A stretch of DNA of 64,000 nt from Desertivirga brevis (GTDB lineage Bacteria; Bacteroidota; Bacteroidia; Sphingobacteriales; Sphingobacteriaceae), in NCBI RefSeq assembly GCF_017355835.1, contig NZ_JAFEWF010000009.1:186001-250000 (forward strand), read 5' to 3'. This document shows, piece by piece, positions 35,260 to 45,700 of this stretch. A program made the translations under genes and the position numbers. Numbering within the stretch: the stretch's first letter is position 1; every line of letters starts with the position of its first letter. The notes beneath the pieces were generated by a model. The model ran no database searches. It was given only the letters and a program-made list of their open reading frames with translations, and was not told the DNA's origin.

Positions 35260-36342
35260 ATGATAAGTCCTCAAATTTCCAGAGTTTCAGATTTCGCGGG
35301 GTTGCAAACACCTAAAGAACTTGGCTATTATTTCCCGGCAGAATTTTCCGAACATGAAGCAACATGGTTAAGCTGGCCTCATAAAGAAGCAAGTTGGCCA
35401 GGAAAGCTTGATAGCATTTACCCCAAATACAGCGAGTTTGTAAAGATCCTTACTCAAAGTGAAATTGTAAGAATTAATGTTGCTGATGAAGCTTTAAAGA
35501 ACTCGGCAATTGCCCATCTTCGAGTTGCAGGTGTCGATCTAAGTAAGGTGGAGTTTTATTTCCACCCAACGAACGATGCCTGGTGCCGGGATCATGGACC
35601 TGCCTTTTTGGTAAATCCTTCGGCGGAGATCAAGAAAGTAATTGTTGATTGGGGCTACAACGCGTGGGGTGGAAAATATCCTCCTTTCGATCTGGATGAC
35701 GTTATTCCGACTCTTATTGGTAAGCATTTCAATATACCAGTTTTCAGTCCTGGGATAGTGATGGAGGGTGGATCGGTTGAATTTAATGGTAAGGGGACGG
35801 TTTTAACGTCAACATGCTGCTTATTGAACCAGAACCGGAATCCTCATCTTAGTCAGGGGCAAATCGAAAAGTATCTCTCTGATTATTATGGCATAGACCA
35901 GGTATTATGGGTCGATGAAGGTATAGTGGGCGACGATACTGATGGACATATAGACGATACTATTCGTTTTGTTAATGAAGATACAGTTCTTTCTGTTGTT
36001 GAAACTAATGTGAATGATGAGAATTACGAACTTCTTCAGCAGAACGTTAAAGCATTGAGTAAAATGCGTCTGTTAAATGGTAAGCAATTAAACGTAATTG
36101 AACTTCCTATGCCAGAAGAAGTTGTTTATGACGACATGCGTCTTCCGGCCTCTTATGCGAATTTCTACATCAGCAACACCCATGTCATTGTTCCCACCTA
36201 CCGGTCGAAATTCGATGACAAGGCTCTTGACATTATTGGTGAGTGCTTTCCTGAAAGGCAAGTAGTTGGAATTGATTCAACAGATATTATCTGGGGATTG
36301 GGAAGCTTTCATTGTTTAAGTCAGCAAGAACCGAAGGTTTAA
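35260..36342 (+). CDS. aguA: Agmatine deiminase
   Basis: A 360-residue enzyme of the porphyromonas-type peptidyl-arginine deiminase fold that converts agmatine to N-carbamoylputrescine. Seen: EHEATWLSWPHKEASWPG near the N-terminus, NDAWCRDHGPAFLV (about residues 106-119), VMEGGSVEFNGKGTVLT, GDDTDGHIDDTIRFV with catalytic Asp/His, and the nucleophile Cys352 in LGSFHCLSQQEP at the very end. Follows aguB. An agmatine source (arginine decarboxylase, speA) is not in the window. Confidence 0.96.
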   Translation: MISPQISRVSDFAGLQTPKELGYYFPAEFSEHEATWLSWPHKEASWPGKLDSIYPKYSEFVKILTQSEIVRINVADEALKNSAIAHLRVAGVDLSKVEFYFHPTNDAWCRDHGPAFLVNPSAEIKKVIVDWGYNAWGGKYPPFDLDDVIPTLIGKHFNIPVFSPGIVMEGGSVEFNGKGTVLTSTCCLLNQNRNPHLSQGQIEKYLSDYYGIDQVLWVDEGIVGDDTDGHIDDTIRFVNEDTVLSVVETNVNDENYELLQQNVKALSKMRLLNGKQLNVIELPMPEEVVYDDMRLPASYANFYISNTHVIVPTYRSKFDDKALDIIGECFPERQVVGIDSTDIIWGLGSFHCLSQQEPKV

Positions 36343-36369
36343 GTTATCTTATAATAATATATAACACGG

Positions 36370-36396
36370 AAAAGGAGACGTTGGGTCTCCTTTTTT
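36370..36396. terminator. Terminator of aguB-aguA
   Basis: AAAAGGAGAC / GTCTCCTTTT stem with a GTTGG loop and six T, 28 bases after aguA and before the convergent folC. Confidence 0.9.
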
Positions 36397-36473
36397 GCTA
36401 CATAATATCTTTTTTGGCTTTAATACCTTAAAGCTACATTCCACATTAGTCGGTGGTTTTGCTCAGGGCAATT

Positions 36474-37778
36474 TTATTGCAAGTCTTCAATAGCCTCTGC
36501 TACTACAAATGTGCTTCCCCCTACAAATATTAAATCAGACTTCCCTGCCTCAACTTTTGCAGCATCCAAAGCATTTCTTACCGAAGAATAAGTTTTCCCT
36601 TGCAAACCAAATTGAGCAGCTTCTGAAGCCAGTGCCTCAGCGGGTTTCGCACGTTCAAGTAGTGGTGCGCAAAAGTAGTAAGTGGCTTCTTTAGGTAGTA
36701 AGGATAAGACGGACGAGCTGTCTTTATCTTTAACCATTCCAATTACCATATAGAGGTTATCAAAGGGAACAGTGGATATGTTCTTCAGAACTTCCTTAAT
36801 GCCATCTTCATTATGGCCTGTATCACATATAACTAATGGATCGCTTCCTATAGTTTGCCATCTACCATTCAGTCCGGTTAGTCCCTGTACATTTCCCAAA
36901 GCTTGCCTCAGGTGGCTGTTTGTGATGTCAAAGCCTTGATTTCGCAAAACAGAAACACTGCTTAGAACTCCTTTGATATTTTTTACCTGATAAGTGCCAG
37001 TAAGATCAAGTTGAAGCGGCAACCGATTCGAGTTGTCAAACAAGCTGGCTACTTCGATATTTCTGATTTTTGTATCCGATCCTATTTCTTTGACATCCCA
37101 TTCGTCCGACCCAAAGCGCAAGTCAGATCCTGTTTCAATAGCTTTCGACAGAAATACTTTTTCAATTTCTTCCTGTCTCTGACTTATCACTATCGGAATC
37201 CCTGGTTTAATAATCCCTGCTTTCTCTGAAGCAATTTCTTCCAATGTGTTTCCAAGGATGTTCATATGGTCGTAACCAATGTTAGTAATCACTGACAGCA
37301 GAGGGGTTATTACATTAGTGGAATCGAGACGGCCTCCTAATCCAGTTTCGATTACTGCTATATCTACCTCCTGAGAAGCGAAGTGATCAAAGGCCATAGC
37401 CACAGTTACTTCGAAGAAAGAAGGCTCAATTGCTTCAATGGTACTTCTTTGAGAGTTGACAAATTCTACCACATCCTGCCTTGCAATCATTTGCCCATTG
37501 ATCCTGATCCTTTCCCTGAAGTCAAGTAGGTGAGGAGATGTGTAGAGCCCTGTTTTATATCCCGCCTCCTGTAGAATCGCTGCAAGCATATGAGAAACAG
37601 ATCCCTTTCCATTTGTTCCAGCAACATGTATGGTCTTGAATTTTCTATGAGGGTTACCTAAAGCCTCACAAAGTGCCAATGTATTAGTAAGATCTTTCTT
37701 TATAGCAGAAGCACCAATTTTAGTAAACATCGGTAACCTCGAATAGAGATAGTCGATCGTATCAGAATAAGTCATCAA
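36474..37778 (-). CDS. folC: Folylpolyglutamate synthase / dihydrofolate synthase
   Basis: A 434-residue Mur-ligase-family enzyme that adds glutamate to folates. The P-loop HVAGTNGKGSVSHMLAAIL is at about residues 49-67, the FEVTVAMAFDHF and DIAVIETGLGGRLDSTNVI segments follow, and the C-terminal domain carries GRWQ...VICDTGHNEDGI. It is the last of seven genes on this strand: its start is 12 bases after the stop of the TonB/TolA-like gene. Its function is unrelated to the envelope genes; it is probably carried in the operon for expression. Confidence 0.95.
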   Translation of the reverse strand: MMTYSDTIDYLYSRLPMFTKIGASAIKKDLTNTLALCEALGNPHRKFKTIHVAGTNGKGSVSHMLAAILQEAGYKTGLYTSPHLLDFRERIRINGQMIARQDVVEFVNSQRSTIEAIEPSFFEVTVAMAFDHFASQEVDIAVIETGLGGRLDSTNVITPLLSVITNIGYDHMNILGNTLEEIASEKAGIIKPGIPIVISQRQEEIEKVFLSKAIETGSDLRFGSDEWDVKEIGSDTKIRNIEVASLFDNSNRLPLQLDLTGTYQVKNIKGVLSSVSVLRNQGFDITNSHLRQALGNVQGLTGLNGRWQTIGSDPLVICDTGHNEDGIKEVLKNISTVPFDNLYMVIGMVKDKDSSSVLSLLPKEATYYFCAPLLERAKPAEALASEAAQFGLQGKTYSSVRNALDAAKVEAGKSDLIFVGGSTFVVAEAIEDLQ

Positions 37779-37790
37779 GGAGGAATAAGA

Positions 37791-38609
37791 CTAATCTACT
37801 TTGAAGTTGAAGATAACTGTTCCAATTTGAACATCAGGGGCTGATTCAAGACGGTTAAGGCTAGCACCTCTTACAGCTTGTTCACATTTAGTCCAAAGGT
37901 CTTTGTCAGAAAGCGTAGTTCCACGAACACCCGCACGAGCGTAGACGACGGTGCCTGTTTTATCTACTCGAATCTCAACCGCTACCTTACCCGAGCTCTG
38001 CCCGTCATCAGATATGCGAGGAACACTTACGAATTTTCTTCCGACTAACGATAATTGTGTGTTTCCAAAACCAGAACCACCTTTACCATAATTACTTGCC
38101 ATTGGATCTCCATCTACATCTCCTTTATTCCCAGGAGTGCCATCATTACCATCGCCTCCCCCGTTACCATCATTTCTTTTTCCTTTATACAAGGCATTAG
38201 GATTAACGCTTGGCTTTGTTTCTTTTGCCGGAGTTGTTGCAGTAGGAGTAGAAGTTGTCTTTTTTTTAGATGTTGCTATAACTGGGGCGTCTTCAATATC
38301 CTGAGTAACTACCGTCTTATCGGTGGCTTCTGTAGTTGGAGTGCTTTCCGTTGGTTCAGATGTAACTATTTTATCTGGTGCTGTATTATTGGCATCAGGA
38401 GCAACAGAAGGTTCTTCAACACTCATGAGGTCTTCTCCCATACCCGTTTCTGAAGTACCATAGTTTACAACAATGCCACCCGTTCCAACTTCTTCCATAG
38501 GCATATTCGTTCCAAACGTTATAAGATAGCTGATAACCAAAAATAGGATCATAGCTCCCCCGGAAAAGAGAAGTGCTTTTGGATAATTATTTTCTTCACG
38601 GTACTGCAT
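37791..38609 (-). CDS. TonB/TolA-like energy transducer
   Basis: A 272-residue protein. The start is ATG at 38609; an in-frame TTG 11 codons upstream would overlap exbD. A short basic N-terminus precedes one membrane helix (about residues 13-33, LLFSGGAMILFLVISYLIT). A Pro/Thr/Lys/Glu-rich periplasmic linker (about residues 60-140), a Gly/Asp-rich patch (GKRNDGNGGGDGNDG), and a C-terminal TonB-like domain from about residue 185 (KVAVEIRVDKTGTVVYARAGVRG) follow. Seven bases downstream of exbD. Like TonB or TolA it should carry energy from ExbB/ExbD to an outer-membrane partner. Confidence 0.88.
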   Translation of the reverse strand: MQYREENNYPKALLFSGGAMILFLVISYLITFGTNMPMEEVGTGGIVVNYGTSETGMGEDLMSVEEPSVAPDANNTAPDKIVTSEPTESTPTTEATDKTVVTQDIEDAPVIATSKKKTTSTPTATTPAKETKPSVNPNALYKGKRNDGNGGGDGNDGTPGNKGDVDGDPMASNYGKGGSGFGNTQLSLVGRKFVSVPRISDDGQSSGKVAVEIRVDKTGTVVYARAGVRGTTLSDKDLWTKCEQAVRGASLNRLESAPDVQIGTVIFNFKVD

Positions 38610-38616
38610 AACGCAT

Positions 38617-39012
38617 TTATTTAGGTTCTGTTGCCAGTACAAGTTTAATTCCCATTTTGTTAGCGATGTCCATAATTGTTACAACATCCTGTATCGCTAC
38701 AGTTCTGTCAACAGAAAGGACAATAGTCAACTCTTTGGCCTGCTGCTGATAACTTGCGAGCTTCGGTTGAATCTCTTCCAGCTTTACAAGCTGCTTGTCA
38801 AGGAAATACTCTAAGTTTTGATTTATTGCTATACTAACGGTTTTTTTAGATACAGATTGTCCCGAGGCAGACTTCGGAAGCATCAGCTTTATTACGTTAG
38901 GGTTTGTCACGGTCGAAGCAATAAGAAAAAACAGCATCAGGAAAAACATGATGTCATTCATTGCTGAAGTATGAACTTCTGCATGAGGACGATTTCTTCT
39001 TCTTAAGTTCAT
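38617..39012 (-). CDS. ExbD/TolR-family biopolymer transport protein
   Basis: A 131-residue protein with one membrane helix (about residues 20-37). Asp20 in TSAMNDIMFFLMLFFLI sits at the position of the proton-carrying Asp of ExbD and TolR. The periplasmic domain from about residue 45 ends VVTIMDIANKMGIKLVLATEPK, as in the family. It follows the ExbB/TolQ gene after 112 bases, the longest gap in this operon, and precedes the TonB-like gene by 7 bases. Confidence 0.94.
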   Translation of the reverse strand: MNLRRRNRPHAEVHTSAMNDIMFFLMLFFLIASTVTNPNVIKLMLPKSASGQSVSKKTVSIAINQNLEYFLDKQLVKLEEIQPKLASYQQQAKELTIVLSVDRTVAIQDVVTIMDIANKMGIKLVLATEPK

Positions 39013-39124
39013 TTTTGCTATTTAAGCTGTTTGTTCAATTTTGCCAGAACTCCTTCTATTCAGATTCAAGGCTCTGGCAAATTCCATAAATCATTTTTTT
39101 AAAACTGCTGACTATGTCAAAGCA

Positions 39125-39814
39125 TTACCTGCCAGGCTGCTCAAGAAGATCAATAAATTCAACGGCGTCAGTTTCCAGCTTCAGAATTACTCTATCAACC
39201 ATGATGTTTAAAATATGATAGCCAATGTAAGCTAGAATACCAATCATCAGACCAGCAGCAGAGGTAATCATTTTTTGATACAGACCATCTGCTATCAAAC
39301 CCATACTAATATTGTCTGTCTGTGCGATGTTGTAGAAAATACGGATAACACCGGCAATAGTACCAACAAAACCCAACATTGGTGCAATACCTGCCACAAT
39401 ACCTAGAATACTGACGTTCTTCTCAAGTTTTGATACTTCCAGTTTTCCAATATTTTCGATTGCACCTTCGATATCCTTAATAGGTCTTCCTATCCGTAAC
39501 AATCCTTTTTGCAGCATTCTTCCCAAGGGAGAGTTGCTGTTACGGCAAATAGCAGTTGCAGAATCAAGATTCCCAGAAAGAATATGTTGTTTTACCTGAA
39601 CTAACAGGTTTGCTTCGTCTTTGGCCGCTTTTCTTATGGTTAGATAGCGTTCAATAAAAATAACTAATCCCAGGAATAAAAGAATTCCGAGGGGAATCAT
39701 TACCCATCCACCCTTTATAAGTAGATCGATAAATCGTAGGTCTTGCGCTGTCTGTACTGCTTGCGTTGCTCTTGCAACGGTATCTGGTAGAACAGTATCT
39801 TGTAGTAGAATCAT
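39125..39814 (-). CDS. ExbB/TolQ/MotA-family proton channel protein
   Basis: A 229-residue inner-membrane protein with three helices: about residues 33-54 (GWVMIPLGILLFLGLVIFI), about 134-160 (VSILGIVAGIAPMLGFVGTIAGVI) and about 175-198 (ITSAAGLMIGILAYIGYHIL). The APMLGFVGTIAGVIRIF block is the family signature. It assembles as a pentamer with ExbD/TolR dimers and drives the TonB/TolA-like protein using the proton gradient. Six bases after the HU/SPOR protein gene, in operon. Confidence 0.95.
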   Translation of the reverse strand: MILLQDTVLPDTVARATQAVQTAQDLRFIDLLIKGGWVMIPLGILLFLGLVIFIERYLTIRKAAKDEANLLVQVKQHILSGNLDSATAICRNSNSPLGRMLQKGLLRIGRPIKDIEGAIENIGKLEVSKLEKNVSILGIVAGIAPMLGFVGTIAGVIRIFYNIAQTDNISMGLIADGLYQKMITSAAGLMIGILAYIGYHILNIMVDRVILKLETDAVEFIDLLEQPGR

Positions 39815-39820
39815 GTGTGT

Positions 39821-40966
39821 TTATTTGTTTTTAACGGTAAAAACCCAGGCCTCCTGACCTATTTTAGTCTCGCGAAGCCGGCGTCTTTCTTTTTGTGCTG
39901 CTTCTTCGTTTGTAAAAGTCCCGGTGCTTATTTTAAATTTTGGTTTTTTAGTATCGGATACAACTTTAGCATCAATACCTTTTTTTCTAAGCTGAGAAAT
40001 ATAATCTTCAGCTTCTGATTGTCTATTAAAGGCCGCCACTATAACTTCAAACCTTACTGCAGGTAAAGTTGCAGATGGAGTCGTCACTCTAGAAACTGAG
40101 TCCTTTTGCCTTAAGGGAGTTGTTTTTGTGGTAATAACAACAGTATCCCTTGGTTTTTCTACTGTAATTCCCTTCTCCTGATTAAGCTGAGCCATGCTTT
40201 CTTCAAACATGCTGTCGGCTGCAGCTTCTGAAGCTACAAGTTCTTTATTTGCTGCAGTTTGTGTAGAATCAATTTTCCCGGTAGTAGGGGGGGCAGGTTT
40301 TGTAGCAGGAGGAACTGCTGCATTTTGTTCTTGCTGTCGGAAAAATTTAGGGTATAAGAAATATCCGGCTACAAGTGCTGCGCTCAAAGCGAGGAACGTA
40401 ATTACAATAAGGATAGCAGTTTTATTCGATTTCTCCTGGGGTTCCCTTGTCTCTTTAGGAGCAACCGGTGCGGGAGCTTCTTGTATTGCAGGAGCTGGTG
40501 CTTTAATCCTGATAGCAGAAAAATCTGGCTCGGTTGAGTTATTAATCTTCTTAGCTCTTCTGTCAATTTCCATTACTGGTATTAATCCATACCCAACTGA
40601 GCTATTTGAGAATTTTGATGGCTCCAGCACATAGGAGCTATTTGATGAACGTAATTTACCCAAGGAATCAATAGTGGCATATCCCTTTACCTGTAATGAT
40701 TGCTTTAATGAGTCAACGTATTTTTCAATAAAGTAACGTGCTGATGGCTCCGAAATATTTCTAACACTGCAAACATATTCCACCAAGGCCGAACCTGTTT
40801 CGTATTTATTTGGATCAAACGCGTACTCCTCAGATGGGGGGAAAAAGATCCCTTGCTTATTATCATGATAAGCAGAAGTCCTTTTTTTATAAAATGTACC
40901 AATTCCAGAGAGACTTACTGCATCAATCTTCTGAAGTAATTCGGCAACATAAACACCAACATCCAT
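39821..40966 (-). CDS. HU-CCDC81 and SPOR domain membrane protein
   Basis: A 381-residue fusion. Residues 1-45 (VYVAELLQKIDAVSLSGIGTF) and about 55-115 match the two HU-CCDC81 domains, which share the HU-like fold. One membrane helix spans about residues 183-206. The periplasmic side has a Pro/Thr/Ala-rich linker and a C-terminal SPOR domain from about residue 300 (FEVIVAAFNRQSEAEDYISQL, then FKISTGTFTNEEAA). SPOR binds glycan strands lacking stem peptides at division septa. HU-like domain in the cytoplasm and SPOR in the periplasm would bridge the inner membrane. It lies between the barrel gene and exbB. Confidence 0.88.
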   Translation of the reverse strand: MDVGVYVAELLQKIDAVSLSGIGTFYKKRTSAYHDNKQGIFFPPSEEYAFDPNKYETGSALVEYVCSVRNISEPSARYFIEKYVDSLKQSLQVKGYATIDSLGKLRSSNSSYVLEPSKFSNSSVGYGLIPVMEIDRRAKKINNSTEPDFSAIRIKAPAPAIQEAPAPVAPKETREPQEKSNKTAILIVITFLALSAALVAGYFLYPKFFRQQEQNAAVPPATKPAPPTTGKIDSTQTAANKELVASEAAADSMFEESMAQLNQEKGITVEKPRDTVVITTKTTPLRQKDSVSRVTTPSATLPAVRFEVIVAAFNRQSEAEDYISQLRKKGIDAKVVSDTKKPKFKISTGTFTNEEAAQKERRRLRETKIGQEAWVFTVKNK

Positions 40967-41007
40967 TTCGGTAAAAATAAACGAAAAAAATAATCAGGCC
41001 AAAACTA

Positions 41008-42741
41008 TCAGAATGAATAATTCAAGCCCCCAATAACATTAAATCCTAACTTAGGGTAGTATAAGTATTGTTGGTATTTGTTACCGAACAAGTTGTTCAC
41101 TCTTAAAAATACCCCAAGTTTATTTTTAACTAGGTACTCCGCGCCTCCGCTCAAATCCAGGTAGCTTTTAACCGCAACAACGCGTGAATTTTCAATAGTT
41201 GCCGGGATTCCTTTAGAGTAGTCATAAGTAAAAGCATCCCTGTCACCAGTATATACAGCTTCTCCATCGATTGTGAACTTCTTGTTCAGTGATAAGCGAA
41301 AGTTTGAATACAATCTCAAGCCAGGTTTCAGCCAGGCTTTTGCCTGGTTTGTCATGTTGTACTTATTAGCCTCAATCTTTCCTGTCCATGTCAATGTTTC
41401 AGAAGCTTTCACGTTAACTTCACCTTCCAGTCCCACAACTTTTGCCTTATCATAAGCTATCTCGTAACGTTCAAACCCATACCTGCTATTTACATATAGA
41501 GGCATATTCTCAATGGTTTTGAAAAAGATCATACCTTTGAAGGAGAATCCTGCGCCTGCATTACCTTTTACACCACCATATAAATTTGATTTCTCTACTG
41601 CGTTATCAATGATGCTCTTGGTAATATAAGGATTCTCGAATGCAAAGCTACGGAGCGAAGATTTAAGAACGTCTCCTGTGTATCCACCAAAAATAGTAGC
41701 ATACTGAGGAACTATAGGAAGCTCTGCTGTAGCAATCGGGAATAGATTCGTATTTCCTTCAGTTCCAAATTCCTGGACAAAGTTCAATCCCAAGGATAGC
41801 TTATAGTTCTTTCCCTGAAACTTGATATACGGGTTTGCCCGGAAAATATGATTTCCAATATCTAAAGAATCTTTAGTGCTAGTGAAATCAAGGGAGCTAT
41901 TCAAGCCAACATTAAACTGTTTCCAAACGCTGTTGAAAAATCCGCTTAGGGCAAAGCTTGTCTCTTTTGAGTCATAACGACTTCCGAAAGCATAAGCATC
42001 CGCCTTAACTGCGTAGTCAAGATTACTTTCGGGATCGTAATTCTTCAATAATTCACCCTTTAATCCAATGGTATTGAAACGTTGTTTCCTGGGATCCGGG
42101 TTTTGATCCACCATCTCGGGATTAAACCCATAGAAGTAAGACCCTAATCGATCAAAATTCAGCTCACCGTTAATAGTAACCTTATCTTGTATACTTTTTC
42201 CAAAAACTGCCGCTTGTTGTCTTGAAAAGTTCTGCTTGTTCAGTGAACCACTTTGAGCCAAATGTTTAGCGAAAAAACCTAATTGCAGCGCCTCATCAGG
42301 TCCATTATTTATATAGATCTCGCCAAGGGTTGATGAAAAATTACCAATACCAGCTTTAACATAATTGTTTTCGAATGGCAGGGGAGCGGCTTGCTGCAGA
42401 GGCTGAGCTTGAAGCTGAGTTATATCACTGTTTAATTCCAATCTCTTGTCCAAAACCAAATAACTTAAGTTTGGCTTGAAAACCTTATATGTATTTAAAT
42501 CGGGACTTCTCCTGATCTTGGCAGCATCAGCCAACACGGGTTTATAAGGCCTAACTACGTCAATTTCTTCAGTAAGTGTTCCTTTTGCTGGTTCCGTACC
42601 TGGATTTTTTTCAGGAGGGGTCGTCGTTGTTGGTTTCTTTTCCGTTGATGGTTTCTTTTCCGGTGTTGGCTGTGTTTGTGCGTTGGCTGTAACAGTTAAA
42701 ATCAAACCGAAAAAGGTATATGATAGATATCTAAACTTCAT
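41008..42741 (-). CDS. Plug-less TonB-receptor-like outer membrane beta-barrel
   Basis: A 577-residue protein. Signal peptide 1-22 (ending TANAQ), a Pro/Thr/Glu/Lys-rich linker to about residue 55, then LTEEIDVVRPYKPVLADAAKI, which has a TonB-box-like EIDVV, and a beta-barrel of about 450 residues that ends with a typical terminal aromatic strand (GLNYSF). No plug domain is present. The barrel contains repeated KLSLGLNF-, NNLFGNKYQQYLYYPKLGF-like strands seen in TonB-dependent receptors. Four bases after the TPR gene. Probably the outer-membrane component of this operon. Confidence 0.85.
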   Translation of the reverse strand: MKFRYLSYTFFGLILTVTANAQTQPTPEKKPSTEKKPTTTTPPEKNPGTEPAKGTLTEEIDVVRPYKPVLADAAKIRRSPDLNTYKVFKPNLSYLVLDKRLELNSDITQLQAQPLQQAAPLPFENNYVKAGIGNFSSTLGEIYINNGPDEALQLGFFAKHLAQSGSLNKQNFSRQQAAVFGKSIQDKVTINGELNFDRLGSYFYGFNPEMVDQNPDPRKQRFNTIGLKGELLKNYDPESNLDYAVKADAYAFGSRYDSKETSFALSGFFNSVWKQFNVGLNSSLDFTSTKDSLDIGNHIFRANPYIKFQGKNYKLSLGLNFVQEFGTEGNTNLFPIATAELPIVPQYATIFGGYTGDVLKSSLRSFAFENPYITKSIIDNAVEKSNLYGGVKGNAGAGFSFKGMIFFKTIENMPLYVNSRYGFERYEIAYDKAKVVGLEGEVNVKASETLTWTGKIEANKYNMTNQAKAWLKPGLRLYSNFRLSLNKKFTIDGEAVYTGDRDAFTYDYSKGIPATIENSRVVAVKSYLDLSGGAEYLVKNKLGVFLRVNNLFGNKYQQYLYYPKLGFNVIGGLNYSF

Positions 42742-42745
42742 TGTC

Positions 42746-45700
42746 TTATTTCTTTGTGTTTAACTGACTGAGTTTCTCTTTAGCAGAAGGGACGATTTCA
42801 TCATTACCCTGGTAATTGTCGATAAGACTTTGCAACGTTGCCTTTGCTGAAAATGTATCTTTACGCGCTACAAAACTATCTGCTAGTAACAGTAATCCTT
42901 TTGCTACCCAATAGTCGTGTGATGGCATTTTGTTAACCAGTGAATAAACTGTTTGCTCAGTCTCTTTATATTCTCCTTTGTGATATTGCACAAAGGCAAC
43001 TAGATACTTAGCCTCTGCTCCAGTGGAGGTAGTAGTTTTGGTTGATACCTCAAGAAAGGACTTATATGCCGTAGTTGTATCTCCCTTTAACATAAGAGCT
43101 TTACCGGAGTAAAGCGTTGCCCTATATTTGTCTTCGGTGGAGGATTTATCGAAAGCTCTTATTAGTTCAACATATTTTAATGTCTCGTCAGACATTCCCA
43201 TATTGTAGTAGGCTTCCATCAAATTATTTACAGCATAACTATAATTAGCTTTATACTCAGAAGTTAATTCCAGTTTTTTAAGAGAAGCAACTGCCTCATT
43301 GTATTTCTTCTGCTTAAGATAAAGTTGAGAAACGCTAATCAAAGCCCTTTCCGTAAACTCGCTGGTCCAGTCATTCAGGATAACATTATAATCAGGGATA
43401 GCTTCATCGGGACGATTTAGCTTAACTAAACTCTCCGCTCTGATAAATTTAGCATGCTTTTCATGGATCGGGTTTTTAAACTTATCAAAATAAGCGTTGA
43501 TCGCCTCATAGGCTCCTTGGTATTCTCCTCTAAGGAACCGGTTGTTTGCAGCCTGAAAAGTTATGTTGTCCTGCTCAGCAGTACTAAGATTTCCAATACT
43601 TGTTGAGTTAGCATAATTTAAAAACTCGTCCGCATTGCCTTTGTCCAAGTAAATGTTTTTGATTGACTCTAATGCAATTTTAGCTTCTTCTGTACTTGAG
43701 TAATCTTGTACTACACGTTTGAAGTAAGTTAAAGCTTCGTCATCTCTGTCCTGATTATAATTAACCAGACCAATGGTTACCAGGGCTCTTGGAACATAAC
43801 TACTCCTTGGGTACTTTTCAACCAGGTTAGTTAAGTCGGTACGGGCCTTGTCATAATCGCCTTTAACAAAGTAAGTATAAGCCATCTCAAAACCTGCATC
43901 ATCGGCATAATTAGAGTTTGGAAACTGCCGGAGAAGAGATTGGTGGGTAGCAATCTTCTGATCATTATTACCTTGAAGACCCTGAATCATGCCCCTTTGA
44001 AATAAAGCATAATCCTGACCTTTTCCGTTCCACGTAATGATCTTATTGTATTGCTGCATTGCTTTGTCATAATTTTTCAATACAAAGTATGAATCCGCAA
44101 GTCGAAGAGTTGCATCGTTAATGGTATTTCGGTCTTTATCGTCGCCAATTATAAAACGCTCGAAATAGGTAGCGGCCTTACCGTAATTGTCATTTTGAAA
44201 AGCAGAGTAACCTAACGCATAATTAGCATAATTATATACGTCTGTATTTCGTGCAGCCTGCATTCCCAGGAATTTTTCAAACTGACCCACAGATTCGCCG
44301 TACTTCCTTACTTCAAACATTGCTTCGGCAAGCCAGTATGTGGCCAGTGCTTCAATTTCATCGTCGACAGCACTGTTTTGAGACCGGATAAACATAGATA
44401 TGGCGTTTTCGAAGGCTCGTTCGTTATAGAATTCTAATCCCCGGAAATATGTCACTCTCTGATAAACGCCCCTTGTCTCTGCATTTTTATTGTTAATAGT
44501 TTCAAGGATGAAAACGGCCTCTTTATAATTCTTCGTTGACAGCAGAACCTGCCCTAACAATGTTTTAGCCTCGTTAATTCTGGTAGACTTCGGATAAGTC
44601 TTAATGAACTCCTGGACAGCATCTAATGCAACTGAATGGAATTCTAATTCATATGATAATTTTCCATAATTAAATAGGCCTTCCTCTTTCAACCGTGGAT
44701 CGAAATCAAGTTTTGATGCCCGAAAAAATGCATTTCTCGCACTCTGCTTGTTTCCATCTTTGATAAATGCTTCTCCCAGTGTAATCATTCCGCTTTGGTA
44801 AAATACATCAGGGGTCGCAAGTTTCTCTAGTTCCTTTATCGCTTTTTTATGATCACCCAACTTTAGGTAAGCGTATCCCATTTGATAATCATCCTGATTA
44901 TTCTGGATGGCGCCCCGGTCAAGGCTTTGAAATTTCTGATAGTAACTAATGGAGTTCTTATAATCTGATTTAGCGAAATAAGTAGCAGCAACAATCCGGT
45001 ACATTTCTGCCTTGTATTGCTGGTCTATTGTTTCGATTGCTGGGATGGTGTAGCTAAGTACCTCGTCATATCGTTTATTCAAAAAGTATAAAGCCGAGAT
45101 ATAATATGGGTAACTCGCCTTATACGTTGTACTGCCCTGAAGTCTTTCAAATTCTCTTAACGCAGTAGTATAGTCAGCATCTAGATAATTTAAATATGCG
45201 AAATAGTAGATAGAAGCTTCGTTATATGGGCCTTTCTCATCTTTCAACTTTGCAAACAAGGGTTCCGCATCTGTATATTTTTTCAAAGTGAAATAAGAAT
45301 AGGCAACCTTGAACCTGTATTCTTCGCTTTCATTGGAGGTAAGACTATTAGCATCGATTTCTTTATACCATTCAAGTGCCTTCTCGAAGTTCTTTTTCTC
45401 GAAATAGAAATTACCCAATTGAAGGTAAGCAGACTTAGTGAGAGCACTTGTTGGATATTCCCGAATGAACTTTAGGAATAGGCCTTCGGCATTTGAATTC
45501 CCGAGCTCCAGAGCGCACCGAGCAATATAAAATTGCGCACTTTCCTTAAGTACGGAAACCTGTCTGTTATCAACAGGTTGGGTAGAAGGTACTGTTCTAT
45601 AATCTTCAACGCGGCTAAATTGCTCGCTTGCGGCAACGAATTTCCTTTTTTCAAAAAGTTCAACTCCACTTTTATAGGCATTGTTTAATGTATACCACTC

